The notes: generated by a model from the sequence alone, not told the origin. A stretch of 64,000 nt of DNA from Methylopumilus sp036745495 (GCA_036745495.1 DAIOGA010000002.1:1-64000), one strand, 5' to 3'; shown: positions 17,043-26,757, counted from the stretch's first letter. Numbers and translations are program-made.

Positions 17043-18245
17043 TTATAAATTGATATTTGAAATTTTAGCCACAGTGTTGATATCTTTATCCCCGCGGCCT
17101 GATAAATTAACAAGAATGACTTGGTCAGGCTTCATAGTTTTTGCAAGCTTCTCTGCATAAGCTAAAGCATGGCTAGTTTCGAGAGCTGGAATAATACCTT
17201 CGGTAAGACATAAACTATGAAAAGCATCTAAAGCCTCTGTATCTGTAACAGCAACATATTCAGCGCGCTTAATATCTTTTAACCAAGCATGCTCAGGGCC
17301 AACGCCCGGATAATCTAAGCCTGCTGAAATTGAATGTGTTTCAATAATTTGACCTTCTTCATTTTGCATTAAGTAAGTTCGATTGCCATGCAATACACCT
17401 ATAGGACTATTGGCAGTTAACGGTGCTGCGTGCTTTCCTGTTTCGATACCATGCCCTGCGGCTTCCACACCAATCAAACGAACTTCGCGTAAATCGATAT
17501 AGGGATAAAAAATACCCATCGCATTAGAACCGCCACCTACACATGCGATCACTGCATCGGGTTGCCGGCCAAGCATTTCATTCATTTGCGTTTTGCATTC
17601 AACACCTACGACAGAATTAAAATCACGCACCATCATAGGATAAGGATGGGGTCCTGCCACAGTACCAATGATATAAAAGGTAGTAGAGATATTGGTGACC
17701 CAATCTCTCATCGCTTCATTAAGTGCATCTTTTAGAGTTTTAGACCCGCTTTCTACAGGCACAACCGTAGCACCAAGAAGTTTCATACGGTATACATTGG
17801 GCGCTTGTCTTTTGACATCTTCGGCTCCCATATAAACCACACACTCAAGACCTAAACGTGCTGAAATAGTCGCTGTTGCAACCCCATGTTGCCCTGCTCC
17901 CGTCTCGGCTATGATGCGTGGCTTACCCATACGTTTCGCGAGTAAAGCCTGGCCTACAGTATTGTTGACTTTGTGAGCGCCTGTGTGATTTAAGTCTTCC
18001 CGCTTCAAATAAATTTGAGCTCCACCTACTCGATCAGACCATCTTTTAGCGTGATAAATAGGGCTTGGACGACCCACAAAATGCTTTAAGTCATAATGAA
18101 GTTCAGCAAGAAAATCGGGATCATGACGATATTTTTCATACATAACCCTTAATTCATCGAGTGCTTCAATCAAAGTTTCTGCGACAAATACACCGCCAAA
18201 TTGACCAAAATGGCCTTTTTCATCTGGCATATCATACGGCTGCAT
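17043..18245 (-). CDS. trpB: Tryptophan synthase beta subunit
   Basis: PLP enzyme joining indole with serine to give tryptophan. At 400 residues it is a standard TrpB1. Seen are GRPSPIYHAKR, the PLP lysine in HTGAHKVNN, the ETGAGQHGVA loop and the phosphate-binding GGGSNAMG. The ATG at 18245 lies 14 bases inside the end of trpF, so translation of the two is probably coupled. The alpha subunit gene follows directly. Confidence 0.98.
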   Translation of the reverse strand: MQPYDMPDEKGHFGQFGGVFVAETLIEALDELRVMYEKYRHDPDFLAELHYDLKHFVGRPSPIYHAKRWSDRVGGAQIYLKREDLNHTGAHKVNNTVGQALLAKRMGKPRIIAETGAGQHGVATATISARLGLECVVYMGAEDVKRQAPNVYRMKLLGATVVPVESGSKTLKDALNEAMRDWVTNISTTFYIIGTVAGPHPYPMMVRDFNSVVGVECKTQMNEMLGRQPDAVIACVGGGSNAMGIFYPYIDLREVRLIGVEAAGHGIETGKHAAPLTANSPIGVLHGNRTYLMQNEEGQIIETHSISAGLDYPGVGPEHAWLKDIKRAEYVAVTDTEALDAFHSLCLTEGIIPALETSHALAYAEKLAKTMKPDQVILVNLSGRGDKDINTVAKISNINL

Positions 18246-18855
18246 CTTGAGTTTCCTTTATAAATGCTTGAATTTTAAGAGAATTTTTAATGCCTTTTGA
18301 TTCTTCAACACCGCCACTCACATCGACTGCGTAAGGCTTCACTTTTTTTATGGCTTCTTTCACATTATCTACATTAAGGCCGCCAGCTAATACAATAGGC
18401 TTAGAAAGCGAAAGTGGAATTAAATTCCAATCAAATGTTTGCCCTGTGCCACCCTTGAGATATTCATGAGAAGCGTCAAGCAATAGAGCTTCTGCATCAT
18501 AAAAATCCTTCTCGTATTGTAACAAATCTACAGAAGACGAAACTGCAACGGCTTTGATATAAGGAAATTTGAATTGCCTACAGAAATCAGGGGTTTCATC
18601 GCCATGAAACTGCAAAATATTTACCAATCCTAATAGAATAGCTTCTTTAATATAAGCAGGATCCGCATTCACAAAAAGGCCTACTTTGGTGACAAATGGC
18701 GGGAGCTCTTTAGCGAGCCCTTTAAATGTATCCAAAGGAATATAACGTGGGCTTTCTTTATAAAAAACAAAACCAAGCGCATCACATCCTGCATGGATAG
18801 CTGCTTTTGCATCTTCTAAGCGCGTAATGCCACAAATTTTAGTACGTGTTCTCAA
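18232..18855 (-). CDS. trpF: Phosphoribosylanthranilate isomerase
   Basis: TrpF performs the Amadori rearrangement of phosphoribosylanthranilate in tryptophan synthesis. The 207 residues begin RTRTKICGITR, containing the catalytic Cys, and show GFVFYKESPRY, LQFHGDE, LLDAS, and VLAGGLN with VDVSGGVEES, all family marks. The start appears to be TTG at 18855; no in-frame ATG exists between it and the upstream stop, and the family N-terminus aligns exactly. No clear Shine-Dalgarno is seen, suggesting modest expression or coupling to truA, which ends 40 bases upstream. Confidence 0.94.
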   Translation of the reverse strand: MRTRTKICGITRLEDAKAAIHAGCDALGFVFYKESPRYIPLDTFKGLAKELPPFVTKVGLFVNADPAYIKEAILLGLVNILQFHGDETPDFCRQFKFPYIKAVAVSSSVDLLQYEKDFYDAEALLLDASHEYLKGGTGQTFDWNLIPLSLSKPIVLAGGLNVDNVKEAIKKVKPYAVDVSGGVEESKGIKNSLKIQAFIKETQDAAV

Positions 18856-18895
18856 TGTGAAATCAATTCGAGATGAAAGATAGTCATTATAAGGA

Positions 18896-19702
18896 TTAAC
18901 GATCTTGGCTTAAATGATTATTGTCAAAAATATTGACGGTTCGACGCATAAAAGGAAATGCATAGCGCGCATCATAATCAACTCCAGACAAATAAAGACC
19001 ATGAGGAGAAAATGTAGGGGGTGATTTTGTTCTGTCTTTTGACAACAAAAGCTCTTTAATATATTCACTTGGGTAATTGCCTTTACCAATATAGAGAATA
19101 GCTCCCATCATATTTCTTATTTGATGATGTAAAAAACCATTTGCTGAAAACTTAAAGAGATAAAACGGATAATAATTTTCAATAGATGTATGAGTGATCG
19201 TTCTCACCGGACTTTTAGCTTGGCATTCTGAAGATCGAAATGCACTAAAATCATGCTCACCTTCAAAATATTGAAGAGCTTCTTTCATTTTATTAAAATC
19301 AAGCTCATCGTGAATCCACCCTGCTTTATGAGCCCATAAAGCAGATGGAAAAGAAGCGTTATAAACTAAATATTCATAATGGCGTTGGGTCGCTGAATAA
19401 CGGGCATGAAATGTATCATCGACTTCTTGCGCCCATAACACTCGAATAAATAATGGCAAGAAAGCATTGACGCCTCGCACCCAAGCTGTCAAAGGTCTTT
19501 CAATTTCGGTTTCAAAATGAATAATCTGAATAAGCGCATGAACTCCTGTATCAGTGCGGCCTGATGCATAGGTGTCTAATTTTTCTAAGGCAATACTTTC
19601 CAGCGCTTTTTCAATTTCACCTTGAATAGAATCTACATCATTCTGCTTTTGCCAGCCAGAATAATTAGAACCATCATATTCAATACACAAAGCGATTTTC
19701 AT
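18896..19702 (-). CDS. truA: tRNA pseudouridine(38-40) synthase
   Basis: TruA isomerises uridines 38-40 in the anticodon stem of tRNAs. The 268-residue protein carries the catalytic Asp in YASGRTDTGVHAL, the N-terminal IEYDGSNYSGWQ and the FLHHQIRNMMG segment. It is in the usual betaproteobacterial slot between fimV and trpF, here separated from fimV by an extra membrane-protein gene. Start is an ATG at 19702. Confidence 0.96.
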   Translation of the reverse strand: MKIALCIEYDGSNYSGWQKQNDVDSIQGEIEKALESIALEKLDTYASGRTDTGVHALIQIIHFETEIERPLTAWVRGVNAFLPLFIRVLWAQEVDDTFHARYSATQRHYEYLVYNASFPSALWAHKAGWIHDELDFNKMKEALQYFEGEHDFSAFRSSECQAKSPVRTITHTSIENYYPFYLFKFSANGFLHHQIRNMMGAILYIGKGNYPSEYIKELLLSKDRTKSPPTFSPHGLYLSGVDYDARYAFPFMRRTVNIFDNNHLSQDR

Positions 19703-19708
19703 AAAGAC

Positions 19709-20332
19709 TTATAAGTAAAAAATAAAAAGAAAAGTGGTGGATACCATTACAAAAATCATAAGCAAAGATGAATTACCAATTTTTTCCTCTTTAATTTCAA
19801 TATAAGTATGTTTCCTATGAGCTTTATTGCTTGAATATAAAAGCAATGAAGATAAATCATTAAAATCAAAACGCAATCTACGTTTTGATTGGAAAGTTTT
19901 CACATATTCCATTGTTAAATAAAGACGAACAGCAAAACTTTTTGCATCTATGCCCAGTGGCTTTAATGGCTTAAAAATTAGATAGAAAGTTTCAATTAAC
20001 GTCTGGTAACTCATGAGAGAGATCATCATGGTAATAATAGCGACTGAATTAATGAGACGCATAATTTGAGTGATACCCAATTGAAGACCTTCATAGGAGG
20101 GTGAAAAATAGGGCCAAACAACTATATATTCTCCCGGCGTATTAAACACATAAAGCAAAAACGTAATAATGAGAAAAAACTTTAGTCTAAAAATAAGTTT
20201 AGGAATTGAGAGCTTTATAAAAAAAGAAGTAGTTAAGATAAAAAAAAGCAATAAAAGATTAAAATGAAAATTGTATTTATTGATCAACAATAAAGCACAC
20301 ATAACCCCTACTAATTTAACTAATGCATGCAC
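19709..20332 (-). CDS. EcfT/CbiQ-like integral membrane protein, no partner genes
   Basis: A 207-residue hydrophobic protein with about five predicted membrane helices and a basic segment near residue 155 (TFQSKRRLRFDF). The overall pattern recalls the T component of energy-coupling-factor transporters (EcfT/CbiQ), but no EcfA ATPase or S component lies nearby. A GTG at 20332 or an ATG ten codons later could be the start. It sits between fimV and truA, six bases from truA. Family assignment is tentative and the role is unknown; a coupling role with FimV is only a guess from position. Confidence 0.55.
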   Translation of the reverse strand: MHALVKLVGVMCALLLINKYNFHFNLLLLFFILTTSFFIKLSIPKLIFRLKFFLIITFLLYVFNTPGEYIVVWPYFSPSYEGLQLGITQIMRLINSVAIITMMISLMSYQTLIETFYLIFKPLKPLGIDAKSFAVRLYLTMEYVKTFQSKRRLRFDFNDLSSLLLYSSNKAHRKHTYIEIKEEKIGNSSLLMIFVMVSTTFLFIFYL

Positions 20333-20354
20333 GATTATTTAATCGCTCAATTGT

Positions 20355-21971
20355 CTAATCAAAATGAGTGGGCTTTTGATCTTTATCCGATAAATTAATT
20401 TCAATACCTGATAAATCAATATCTTCCATTACACCCTCTTCTTTGCTTGATGAGACTTCAGGTTTATCTTCATCCTTATTCATAGAGTCAATAAGCTCTT
20501 TTTGTTCTTGCTGTCTTCTAGTTTTAAGAACAAAAAGCATAATTAAAATTGCAAAAAGAACCCCTAAAAAGATAAATAACCCACTAGATGAAGAAACAGT
20601 TGAAGCCTCCTTATCTGAAGCCAGCTGTGCATTTGCTTTTTCGTCGATAGGCCCATCTGAAATAGAAGATTTAAAAGAATTGTCTGCAGGCGGTGAAGTC
20701 TCATTTTTATTCACATCAAGATCGTTAGGTTTATTTATCAGTGAATTTAAATCTGGTTTGGATTCAACTACCGGAGCTTTGCTAACCGAGTCTTTAGTTT
20801 GATTAACTTGCTTTGATTTTTCCTGAAGCTCAAATAAAGCTTGATTAGATACAGCTAATATTTTTTTAGCATCTGCAAGTTCTTTTTCTAAAAGGGCAAT
20901 TTTTTGCTCAGCATCTTTAATATTTTTTTCTAACGCTGTTTTATCATCATTAATTTGATTAATTTCCTTTTGAACAACTTCTTTACTATTCTTATCATGA
21001 CCTAAAGTATCCCCTGTCAATTTAATACGAGGTGCTGGTGAAGTTGATTGAGTCTGAATAACAGTAGCCGGTGTCGACGGTGTTTCAGATTTGGGAGTAC
21101 TTATTTTAGGGCTATCTGCAACTGCTGCTGCAGCTTTTGTACTAAATTTATTCCATTGTGCGGATTGAATTTTAATTTCAGCCATTGCTTTAGCATGACT
21201 TAAATTCATAAAATCATCTTTTGTCGGCAAAACAATCTTTTGTCCAACTTCTAAACCATTAATATTTTTATTTGTAAAAGCCAGTTCATTAAGATTGAAA
21301 ATGCCTATCACCATCTGCTCAGTGGTAATGCCAGGTATTTTATTTTCACGGGCAATTTTATAAATAGTATCAGTAGATTTAACCGTAATAGATTTAGAAG
21401 ATAGATCAGATGATTTATTTTTATCTAAAGATTTAAGATTATTTTTGGTATCTTTTTCGAGAGCAACTTTATTTTTATCGACACTTTCCCTCACTTCCTT
21501 TTTTTCATTCACAGGAAGCGGCTCCGTCTTATCGACAGCGACGATTTTTTCTTGCTGAATTATAGGAGTTTCTGGTGGATCGAGAAGTACCGTATATTCA
21601 CGGTAATTTCTTCCTTTAGCAGAATCTACTTGAATAAGTAAATCTAAAAATGGATCTGGCACAGGCTGAATACTTTTCAATTTTAGAACAGTAAACCCTT
21701 TTTCATTTTTTTGTAATTCAACAGAAATATTGCTATGAATGGCGAGTCGCTCAATACCTTGCGATTCATAATTCTCTTTTGAAGCTAAAGATGTTTGAAG
21801 TTTTGATGTATCCTCTCCTGGCGTCAGCATTAATTCAATTTCGGCGTTTAATGGCTGTCCTTGTGATGATGTCACTACAATTTTGCCTAATTGCAACGCA
21901 TGACCCATCAATGGGAATAAGAGTGCGAATAATAAAAATAATTTTTTAATTTGTTGATTCATAAATGTCAT
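20355..21971 (-). CDS. fimV: FimV-type LysM polar-hub protein, short form
   Basis: FimV proteins bind peptidoglycan and organise the cell pole. A signal peptide (KKLFLLFALLFPLMGHA) is followed by the FimV N-terminal domain (LQLGKIVVTSSQGQPLNAEI), a LysM domain at about residues 193-250, a coiled coil around 325-390 and one membrane helix near 465-485 with a short acidic cytoplasmic tail. At 538 residues it is shorter than Pseudomonas FimV (about 900) and lacks the long TPR-containing cytoplasmic part. The ATG at 21971 overlaps the asd stop; an ATG at 21962 is an alternative. Confidence 0.85.
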   Translation of the reverse strand: MTFMNQQIKKLFLLFALLFPLMGHALQLGKIVVTSSQGQPLNAEIELMLTPGEDTSKLQTSLASKENYESQGIERLAIHSNISVELQKNEKGFTVLKLKSIQPVPDPFLDLLIQVDSAKGRNYREYTVLLDPPETPIIQQEKIVAVDKTEPLPVNEKKEVRESVDKNKVALEKDTKNNLKSLDKNKSSDLSSKSITVKSTDTIYKIARENKIPGITTEQMVIGIFNLNELAFTNKNINGLEVGQKIVLPTKDDFMNLSHAKAMAEIKIQSAQWNKFSTKAAAAVADSPKISTPKSETPSTPATVIQTQSTSPAPRIKLTGDTLGHDKNSKEVVQKEINQINDDKTALEKNIKDAEQKIALLEKELADAKKILAVSNQALFELQEKSKQVNQTKDSVSKAPVVESKPDLNSLINKPNDLDVNKNETSPPADNSFKSSISDGPIDEKANAQLASDKEASTVSSSSGLFIFLGVLFAILIMLFVLKTRRQQEQKELIDSMNKDEDKPEVSSSKEEGVMEDIDLSGIEINLSDKDQKPTHFD

Positions 21972-23086
21972 TTAATAGATTTAATAAGTATTCTTAAAAC
22001 ACGTCTAAGCGGTTCTGCAGCGCCCCAGAGCAATTGATCGCCCACTGTGAAAGCTGAAATGTATTCAGGTCCCATATTAAGTTTTCGAATTCTACCAACA
22101 GGAATAGAAAGTTTGCCCGAAACTGCTGCTGGACTTAACTCTTTCATTGAGATTTCACGTTCATTGGGTATAAATTTAACCCATACATTTGCATTGCTTA
22201 TCGTTTCATTAATTTCCTCTAAAGCAATATTCTTTTTTAACTTAATTGTTAAAGCTTGACTGTGGCAGCGCATTGCACCTATACGAACACATAATCCTTC
22301 TATGATAATAGGATTATTTTCTTTTCCGAGAATCTTATTAGTTTCAGCAGAGCCCTTCCATTCTTCTTTGCTTTGGCCATTATTTAGATCTTTATCAATC
22401 CAAGGTATTAAACTGCCAGCTAAAGGTACTCCAAAGTTATCAATCGGAAAATCCTGAGATTTAAGCGTAGACGAAACATTTCGATCAATATCTAAAATGG
22501 ATGTTTTAGGATCTTCAATTAAGTCTTTTGCGTGATTGTAAACAACACCCATTTGAGAAATAAGTTCTCTCATATTTTGAGCTCCAGCGCCGCTAGCTGC
22601 TTGGTAAGTCATTGATGAAACCCATTCAACGAGATCTTTCTTAAAAAGTCCATCGAGTGCCAATAGCATCAGTGACACAGTGCAGTTACCGCCAATCCAA
22701 TTTTTATTCCCTTTTTTAAGTGCAGCTTCAATAAGGTCACCATTCAATGGATCCAAAATAATTACTGCATCTTTTTCCATTCTTAATGAGGAAGCAGCGT
22801 CAATCCAATGACCCTGCCATCCCGAATCTCTTAATTTTGGGTATATATCTAAAGTATAGTCACCACCTTGACATGAAAGAATAATGTCCATGGCTGCTAA
22901 CTCTTTAATGTCATGTGCATCTTTTAATGTACTATGACTTCCAGAAAAAGATGGTGCTGCATTCCCTGTTTGAGAAGTTGAGAAGAAAGTTGAGTCGAAC
23001 TCTTTAAAATCATGCTCCTCTTGCATTCTCTGCATAAGGACTGAACCCACCATACCTCTCCAGCCAACAAAACCAACTCGAATCAT
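21968..23086 (-). CDS. asd: Aspartate-semialdehyde dehydrogenase
   Basis: Asd reduces aspartyl phosphate to the semialdehyde, feeding Lys, Met, Thr and peptidoglycan diaminopimelate. The 372-residue protein opens with VGFVGWRGMVGSVLMQRM, has the active-site cysteine in GGNCTVSLML and the C-terminal His region GAMRCHSQALTIKL. This is the Gram-negative long form. It lies 15 bases after leuB and overlaps fimV by four bases (ATGA). Confidence 0.97.
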   Translation of the reverse strand: MIRVGFVGWRGMVGSVLMQRMQEEHDFKEFDSTFFSTSQTGNAAPSFSGSHSTLKDAHDIKELAAMDIILSCQGGDYTLDIYPKLRDSGWQGHWIDAASSLRMEKDAVIILDPLNGDLIEAALKKGNKNWIGGNCTVSLMLLALDGLFKKDLVEWVSSMTYQAASGAGAQNMRELISQMGVVYNHAKDLIEDPKTSILDIDRNVSSTLKSQDFPIDNFGVPLAGSLIPWIDKDLNNGQSKEEWKGSAETNKILGKENNPIIIEGLCVRIGAMRCHSQALTIKLKKNIALEEINETISNANVWVKFIPNEREISMKELSPAAVSGKLSIPVGRIRKLNMGPEYISAFTVGDQLLWGAAEPLRRVLRILIKSIK

Positions 23087-23101
23087 TAAATATCCTATTC
23101 T

Positions 23102-24160
23102 TTAATTAAGTGATGCAATAACAGCTTCACCCATTTCACTACAACTTACTTTTTTATCTCCAGCAGAATAAATATCTGCTGTTCGAAAACCTTGACTCAA
23201 TGCTTTTTTAACAGCTAATTCAATTTTATTTGCATTTTTTTCGTCATTGAATGTATATCTAAACATCATGGCTAGAGATAAAATGGTCGCAAGTGGATTC
23301 GCAATATTTTTTCCTGCGATATCAGGCGCTGAACCATGACTAGGTTCGTACATGCCCTTATTGTTACTATCAAGTGATGCAGATGGAAGCATGCCAATTG
23401 AGCCTGTTAACATCGAAGCTTCATCAGACAAAATGTCACCAAAAATATTTCCTGTCACCAATACATCAAATTGTTTTGGATTTTTAATAAGCTGCATCGC
23501 TGCATTATCAACATACATATGTGTCAATTCAACTTCAGGATATTCTTTTGAAAGATCGATCATAATCTGACGCCACAATTCTGTGGTTTCCAAAACATTT
23601 GCTTTATCTACTGAACATAGCTTTTTTGATCGTTTCATTGCGATCTGAAATGCGACATGAGCGATGCGTTTAATTTCAGATTCTGAATATCGCATTGTAT
23701 TGAAGCCTTCGCGCTCTCCTTTTTCATTTGTATGAATACCACGAGGCTGACCAAAATAAATATCACCCGTCAGTTCCCTTACAATCATAATATCGAGATT
23801 AGAAACAATCTCGGCTTTAAGTGTAGAAGCTCCGACGAGTTCAGGATATAAAATTGCAGGTCTTAAATTAGCAAATAAATTAAGTTCTTTTCTGATGCGA
23901 AGTAATCCACGCTCAGGTCTTTTATCCCGAGGCAGAGTATCATATTTCCAGTCGCCAACAGCACCCAAAAGAACTGCGTCAGATTTAATTGCTAAATCAA
24001 GTGTTGAATCAGGGAGTGGGTCGCCAAATTTTTCATAGCCAGCACCACCAATCGGCGCTTCCACTAATTCCGCACCTACATTAAGCGCTTTTAATACATC
24101 AACCGCTTGTTTTGTAATTTCAGGGCCAATGCCATCGCCAGGTAATATTGCAATTTTCAT
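23102..24160 (-). CDS. leuB: 3-isopropylmalate dehydrogenase
   Basis: LeuB oxidatively decarboxylates 3-isopropylmalate in leucine synthesis. It is 352 residues long, with ILPGDGIGPEI at the N-terminus, RPERGLLRIRKEL and RELTGDIYFG for substrate binding, and YEPSHGSAPDIAGK for NAD and metal. The leuC-leuD-leuB order ahead of asd is the usual betaproteobacterial arrangement. No leader peptide with a Leu-codon run is seen before the block. Confidence 0.97.
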   Translation of the reverse strand: MKIAILPGDGIGPEITKQAVDVLKALNVGAELVEAPIGGAGYEKFGDPLPDSTLDLAIKSDAVLLGAVGDWKYDTLPRDKRPERGLLRIRKELNLFANLRPAILYPELVGASTLKAEIVSNLDIMIVRELTGDIYFGQPRGIHTNEKGEREGFNTMRYSESEIKRIAHVAFQIAMKRSKKLCSVDKANVLETTELWRQIMIDLSKEYPEVELTHMYVDNAAMQLIKNPKQFDVLVTGNIFGDILSDEASMLTGSIGMLPSASLDSNNKGMYEPSHGSAPDIAGKNIANPLATILSLAMMFRYTFNDEKNANKIELAVKKALSQGFRTADIYSAGDKKVSCSEMGEAVIASLN

Positions 24161-24183
24161 TTTATTTAAAAAATCTTTCTAAT

Positions 24184-24819
24184 TTAAAGTAGCCATGAAT
24201 TTTTTTGGTAATAATCTTGCTCAAATGCTTTAATACTATCGCTATGCTGCATTGTTAATCCAATATCATCTAATCCATGCATTAAACAATGCTTTCTAAA
24301 TGCATCCACTTGAAAACTTATTTTTTCATTTGATGGCAGTACAACAAATTGATTTTCTAAATCAATTGTTAATGCATAACCTTTATTTGCATAAATAGAT
24401 TTAAATAAAAGATCAATTGTTTCATTTGGCAATACGATGGGTAACAAACCATTTTTAAAACAATTACTAAAAAAAATATCAGCAAAGCTAGGCGCTAAAA
24501 TTGCTCTAAACCCAAAGTCTTCGATTGCCCATGGCGCATGTTCTCGACTTGAACCACAACCAAAATTCTCTCGCGCAATCAAAATAGATGCCTTTTCATA
24601 TTGGGACTGATTTAGAACAAATTCCGGATTTTTTTTTCTTTGAGTTAAATCCATACCTGGCTCGCCGTGATCAAGATATCGCCACTCATCAAATAAATGA
24701 GGGCCAAAACCTGTTTTCTTAATCGACTTCAGAAATTGTTTCGGAATAATTGCATCTGTATCTACATTTGCACGATCAAGAGGAGCGACAATACCAGTAT
24801 GAGTAATAAATGGATTCAT
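24184..24819 (-). CDS. leuD: 3-isopropylmalate dehydratase small subunit
   Basis: Swivelling small subunit of isopropylmalate isomerase, working with LeuC. The 211 residues include DRANVDTDAIIPKQFLK and the substrate loop GCGSSREHAPWAI. Starts three bases after the leuC stop codon, implying coupled translation in equal amounts. Nothing unusual. Confidence 0.97.
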   Translation of the reverse strand: MNPFITHTGIVAPLDRANVDTDAIIPKQFLKSIKKTGFGPHLFDEWRYLDHGEPGMDLTQRKKNPEFVLNQSQYEKASILIARENFGCGSSREHAPWAIEDFGFRAILAPSFADIFFSNCFKNGLLPIVLPNETIDLLFKSIYANKGYALTIDLENQFVVLPSNEKISFQVDAFRKHCLMHGLDDIGLTMQHSDSIKAFEQDYYQKNSWLL

Positions 24820-24822
24820 AAA

Positions 24823-26226
24823 TTAATTTAAAGATCTTATGTCTACAAAATGGCCATGTATACCAGCTGCCGCTGCCATAGATGGACTAACAAGATGCGT
24901 TCTACCGCCTTGACCTTGTCGGCCCTCAAAATTTCTATTAGAGGTTGATGCGCAACGCTCACCTGGATTTAATCTGTCAGCATTCATCGCTAAACACATT
25001 GAGCAGCCAGGCTCCCTCCATTCGAAGCCTGCTTCTATGAAGATTTGATCCAAACCTTCTTTTTCAGCTTGAAGTTTTACAAGGCCTGATCCAGGAACTG
25101 CTAGCGCCAACTTAATGTTTTGAGCAATTTTTTTCCCTTTAAGAACATTGGCAGCTTCTCGCAAATCTTCAATGCGTGAATTAGTACATGACCCAATAAA
25201 AATTTTATCAATTTTAATTTGATTGATTGGAAGATTAGGTTCGAGACCCATATAACTGAGCGCATCTTCAATACTTTTTCTTTTTGAAGGATCGTTTTCA
25301 TTTTTTGGATCTGGCGTCATACCTTCTATACTTACAACCATTTCAGGAGAAGTTCCCCAAGTCACTTGTGGAAGGATTTCATTTCCATTGAGCATAACTA
25401 CTTTATCGAATTTTGCATCTTTATCGCTATGTAAAGTTTTCCAATGAGCTTTTGCTTTTTCAAGCGCTTCACCTTTCGGTGAAAAAGGTCTATTTTCAAC
25501 ATAAGACATCGTGACATCATCTACGGCTACCATGCCCGCTCTAGCGCCAGCTTCAATCGCCATATTACAAAGTGTCATTCTGCCTTCCATGGAAAGGGAG
25601 CGAATAGATTCACCGGTAAATTCAATCGCATAACCTGTGCCGCCTGCTGTTCCAATTTTTCCAATCAAGGCCAAAGCAATATCTTTTGCAGTAATGCCTT
25701 TATTTAATTTTCCCTCTACACGCACTTCCATTGTTTTAAATTTTTTTAAAATCAAGCATTGTGTAGCTAATACATGCTCGACTTCAGAAGTGCCGATACC
25801 CATCGCAAGGGCACCAAATGCTCCGTGCGTACTTGTATGTGAATCACCACATACAATCGTCATACCTGGTAAGGTGCTCCCTTGCTCTGGTCCAATTACA
25901 TGAACAATACCTTGACGACTGTCATTCATGGGAAATTGAGTCAATCCAAAATGCTTACAATTTTCATCGAGCGTTTCAACTTGAATTTTTGAAATCGGAT
26001 CAGAAATACCAAGCGATCGATCAGTTGTCGGAACGTTATGATCAGGTACTGCAAGGATGGATTTATTTCTCCATACAGGCCTATGATTAATTCTTAGACC
26101 TTCGAATGCTTGTGGGCTTGTGACTTCATGAACAAGATGACGATCAATGTATATGAGATAAGTGCCATCTTCTTCTCTAACAATATGGCTCTCAAATAAT
26201 TTTTCATAAAGTGTTTTAGCTTGCAT
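24823..26226 (-). CDS. leuC: 3-isopropylmalate dehydratase large subunit
   Basis: Aconitase-family large subunit holding the [4Fe-4S] cluster that interconverts 2- and 3-isopropylmalate. The 467-residue protein has the cluster cysteines in GSCTNSR and GCSMCLAMN, the CGDSHTSTHGAFGALA segment and VPDHNVPT. It begins eight bases after yajQ and leads leuC-leuD-leuB-asd. Length and start (ATG at 26226) are standard. Confidence 0.98.
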   Translation of the reverse strand: MQAKTLYEKLFESHIVREEDGTYLIYIDRHLVHEVTSPQAFEGLRINHRPVWRNKSILAVPDHNVPTTDRSLGISDPISKIQVETLDENCKHFGLTQFPMNDSRQGIVHVIGPEQGSTLPGMTIVCGDSHTSTHGAFGALAMGIGTSEVEHVLATQCLILKKFKTMEVRVEGKLNKGITAKDIALALIGKIGTAGGTGYAIEFTGESIRSLSMEGRMTLCNMAIEAGARAGMVAVDDVTMSYVENRPFSPKGEALEKAKAHWKTLHSDKDAKFDKVVMLNGNEILPQVTWGTSPEMVVSIEGMTPDPKNENDPSKRKSIEDALSYMGLEPNLPINQIKIDKIFIGSCTNSRIEDLREAANVLKGKKIAQNIKLALAVPGSGLVKLQAEKEGLDQIFIEAGFEWREPGCSMCLAMNADRLNPGERCASTSNRNFEGRQGQGGRTHLVSPSMAAAAGIHGHFVDIRSLN

Positions 26227-26234
26227 GCGCTTAA

Positions 26235-26729
26235 CTAATCCCTAAAGTTTCCAAATTGAAGTGGAAAGTCAGTAATACTTTTTTTAACGAATGCTATAGC
26301 ATCTTGTAAGTTATCTCTTTTAGCGCCAGAAACACGAACGCTCTCGCCTTGAATAGCTGACTGAACTTTGAGTCCGCTGTCTTTAAGCAATTTCACAATT
26401 TTTTTTGCAAGCTCACTATCAATACCTGATTTTAATTTCAAAACCTGCTTTACTTTATTTCCAGATACAGTTTGAATATCTTGAGGATCAAGTCTTTTAG
26501 AGCTATCAGCCTCTTTCTTTTCCATAGCAGGCAGCAAAATATCTTTAATTTGACCTAATTGAAAATCGGAATCGCCATAAAGTGTAATGGTTAATTCCTT
26601 CTCTGAAAATTCAACTTTCGCACTTGTACCTTTAAAGTCGTATCGATTGATAATCATTCGAGATGCGACATCGATAGAATTAGTTAAATTAGCCATATTT
26701 ACTTCGGACGAAATATCAAAAGATGGCAT
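26235..26729 (-). CDS. yajQ: YajQ-family nucleotide/c-di-GMP-binding protein
   Basis: A 164-residue member of the YajQ (UPF0234) family, with two ferredoxin-like domains. The opening MPSFDISSEVNM and the later VKQVLKLKSGID and IQGESVRVSGAKRDNLQ are characteristic. Family members bind nucleotides; Xanthomonas and Pseudomonas homologues bind cyclic di-GMP and act as regulators. Whether this one does is unknown. A strong AAGGAG lies eight bases before the ATG, one of the better ribosome sites in the window. Confidence 0.95.
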   Translation of the reverse strand: MPSFDISSEVNMANLTNSIDVASRMIINRYDFKGTSAKVEFSEKELTITLYGDSDFQLGQIKDILLPAMEKKEADSSKRLDPQDIQTVSGNKVKQVLKLKSGIDSELAKKIVKLLKDSGLKVQSAIQGESVRVSGAKRDNLQDAIAFVKKSITDFPLQFGNFRD

Positions 26730-26757
26730 ATGAAATCTCCTTACTTAATAAATATAT

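Noticed and set aside
16241..17113. Longer trpA reading with 26 extra N-terminal residues
   Set aside because: The extension overlaps the trpB 3' end and has no counterpart in TrpA; the ATG at 17035 matches the family start.
20443..20802. Plus-strand 119-codon frame opposite fimV
   Set aside because: Antisense shadow of the FimV Ser/Asp/Glu-rich tail; no ribosome site or family features.
25637..26090. Two overlapping plus-strand frames opposite leuC
   Set aside because: Antisense to catalytic parts of leuC, with no initiation signals.
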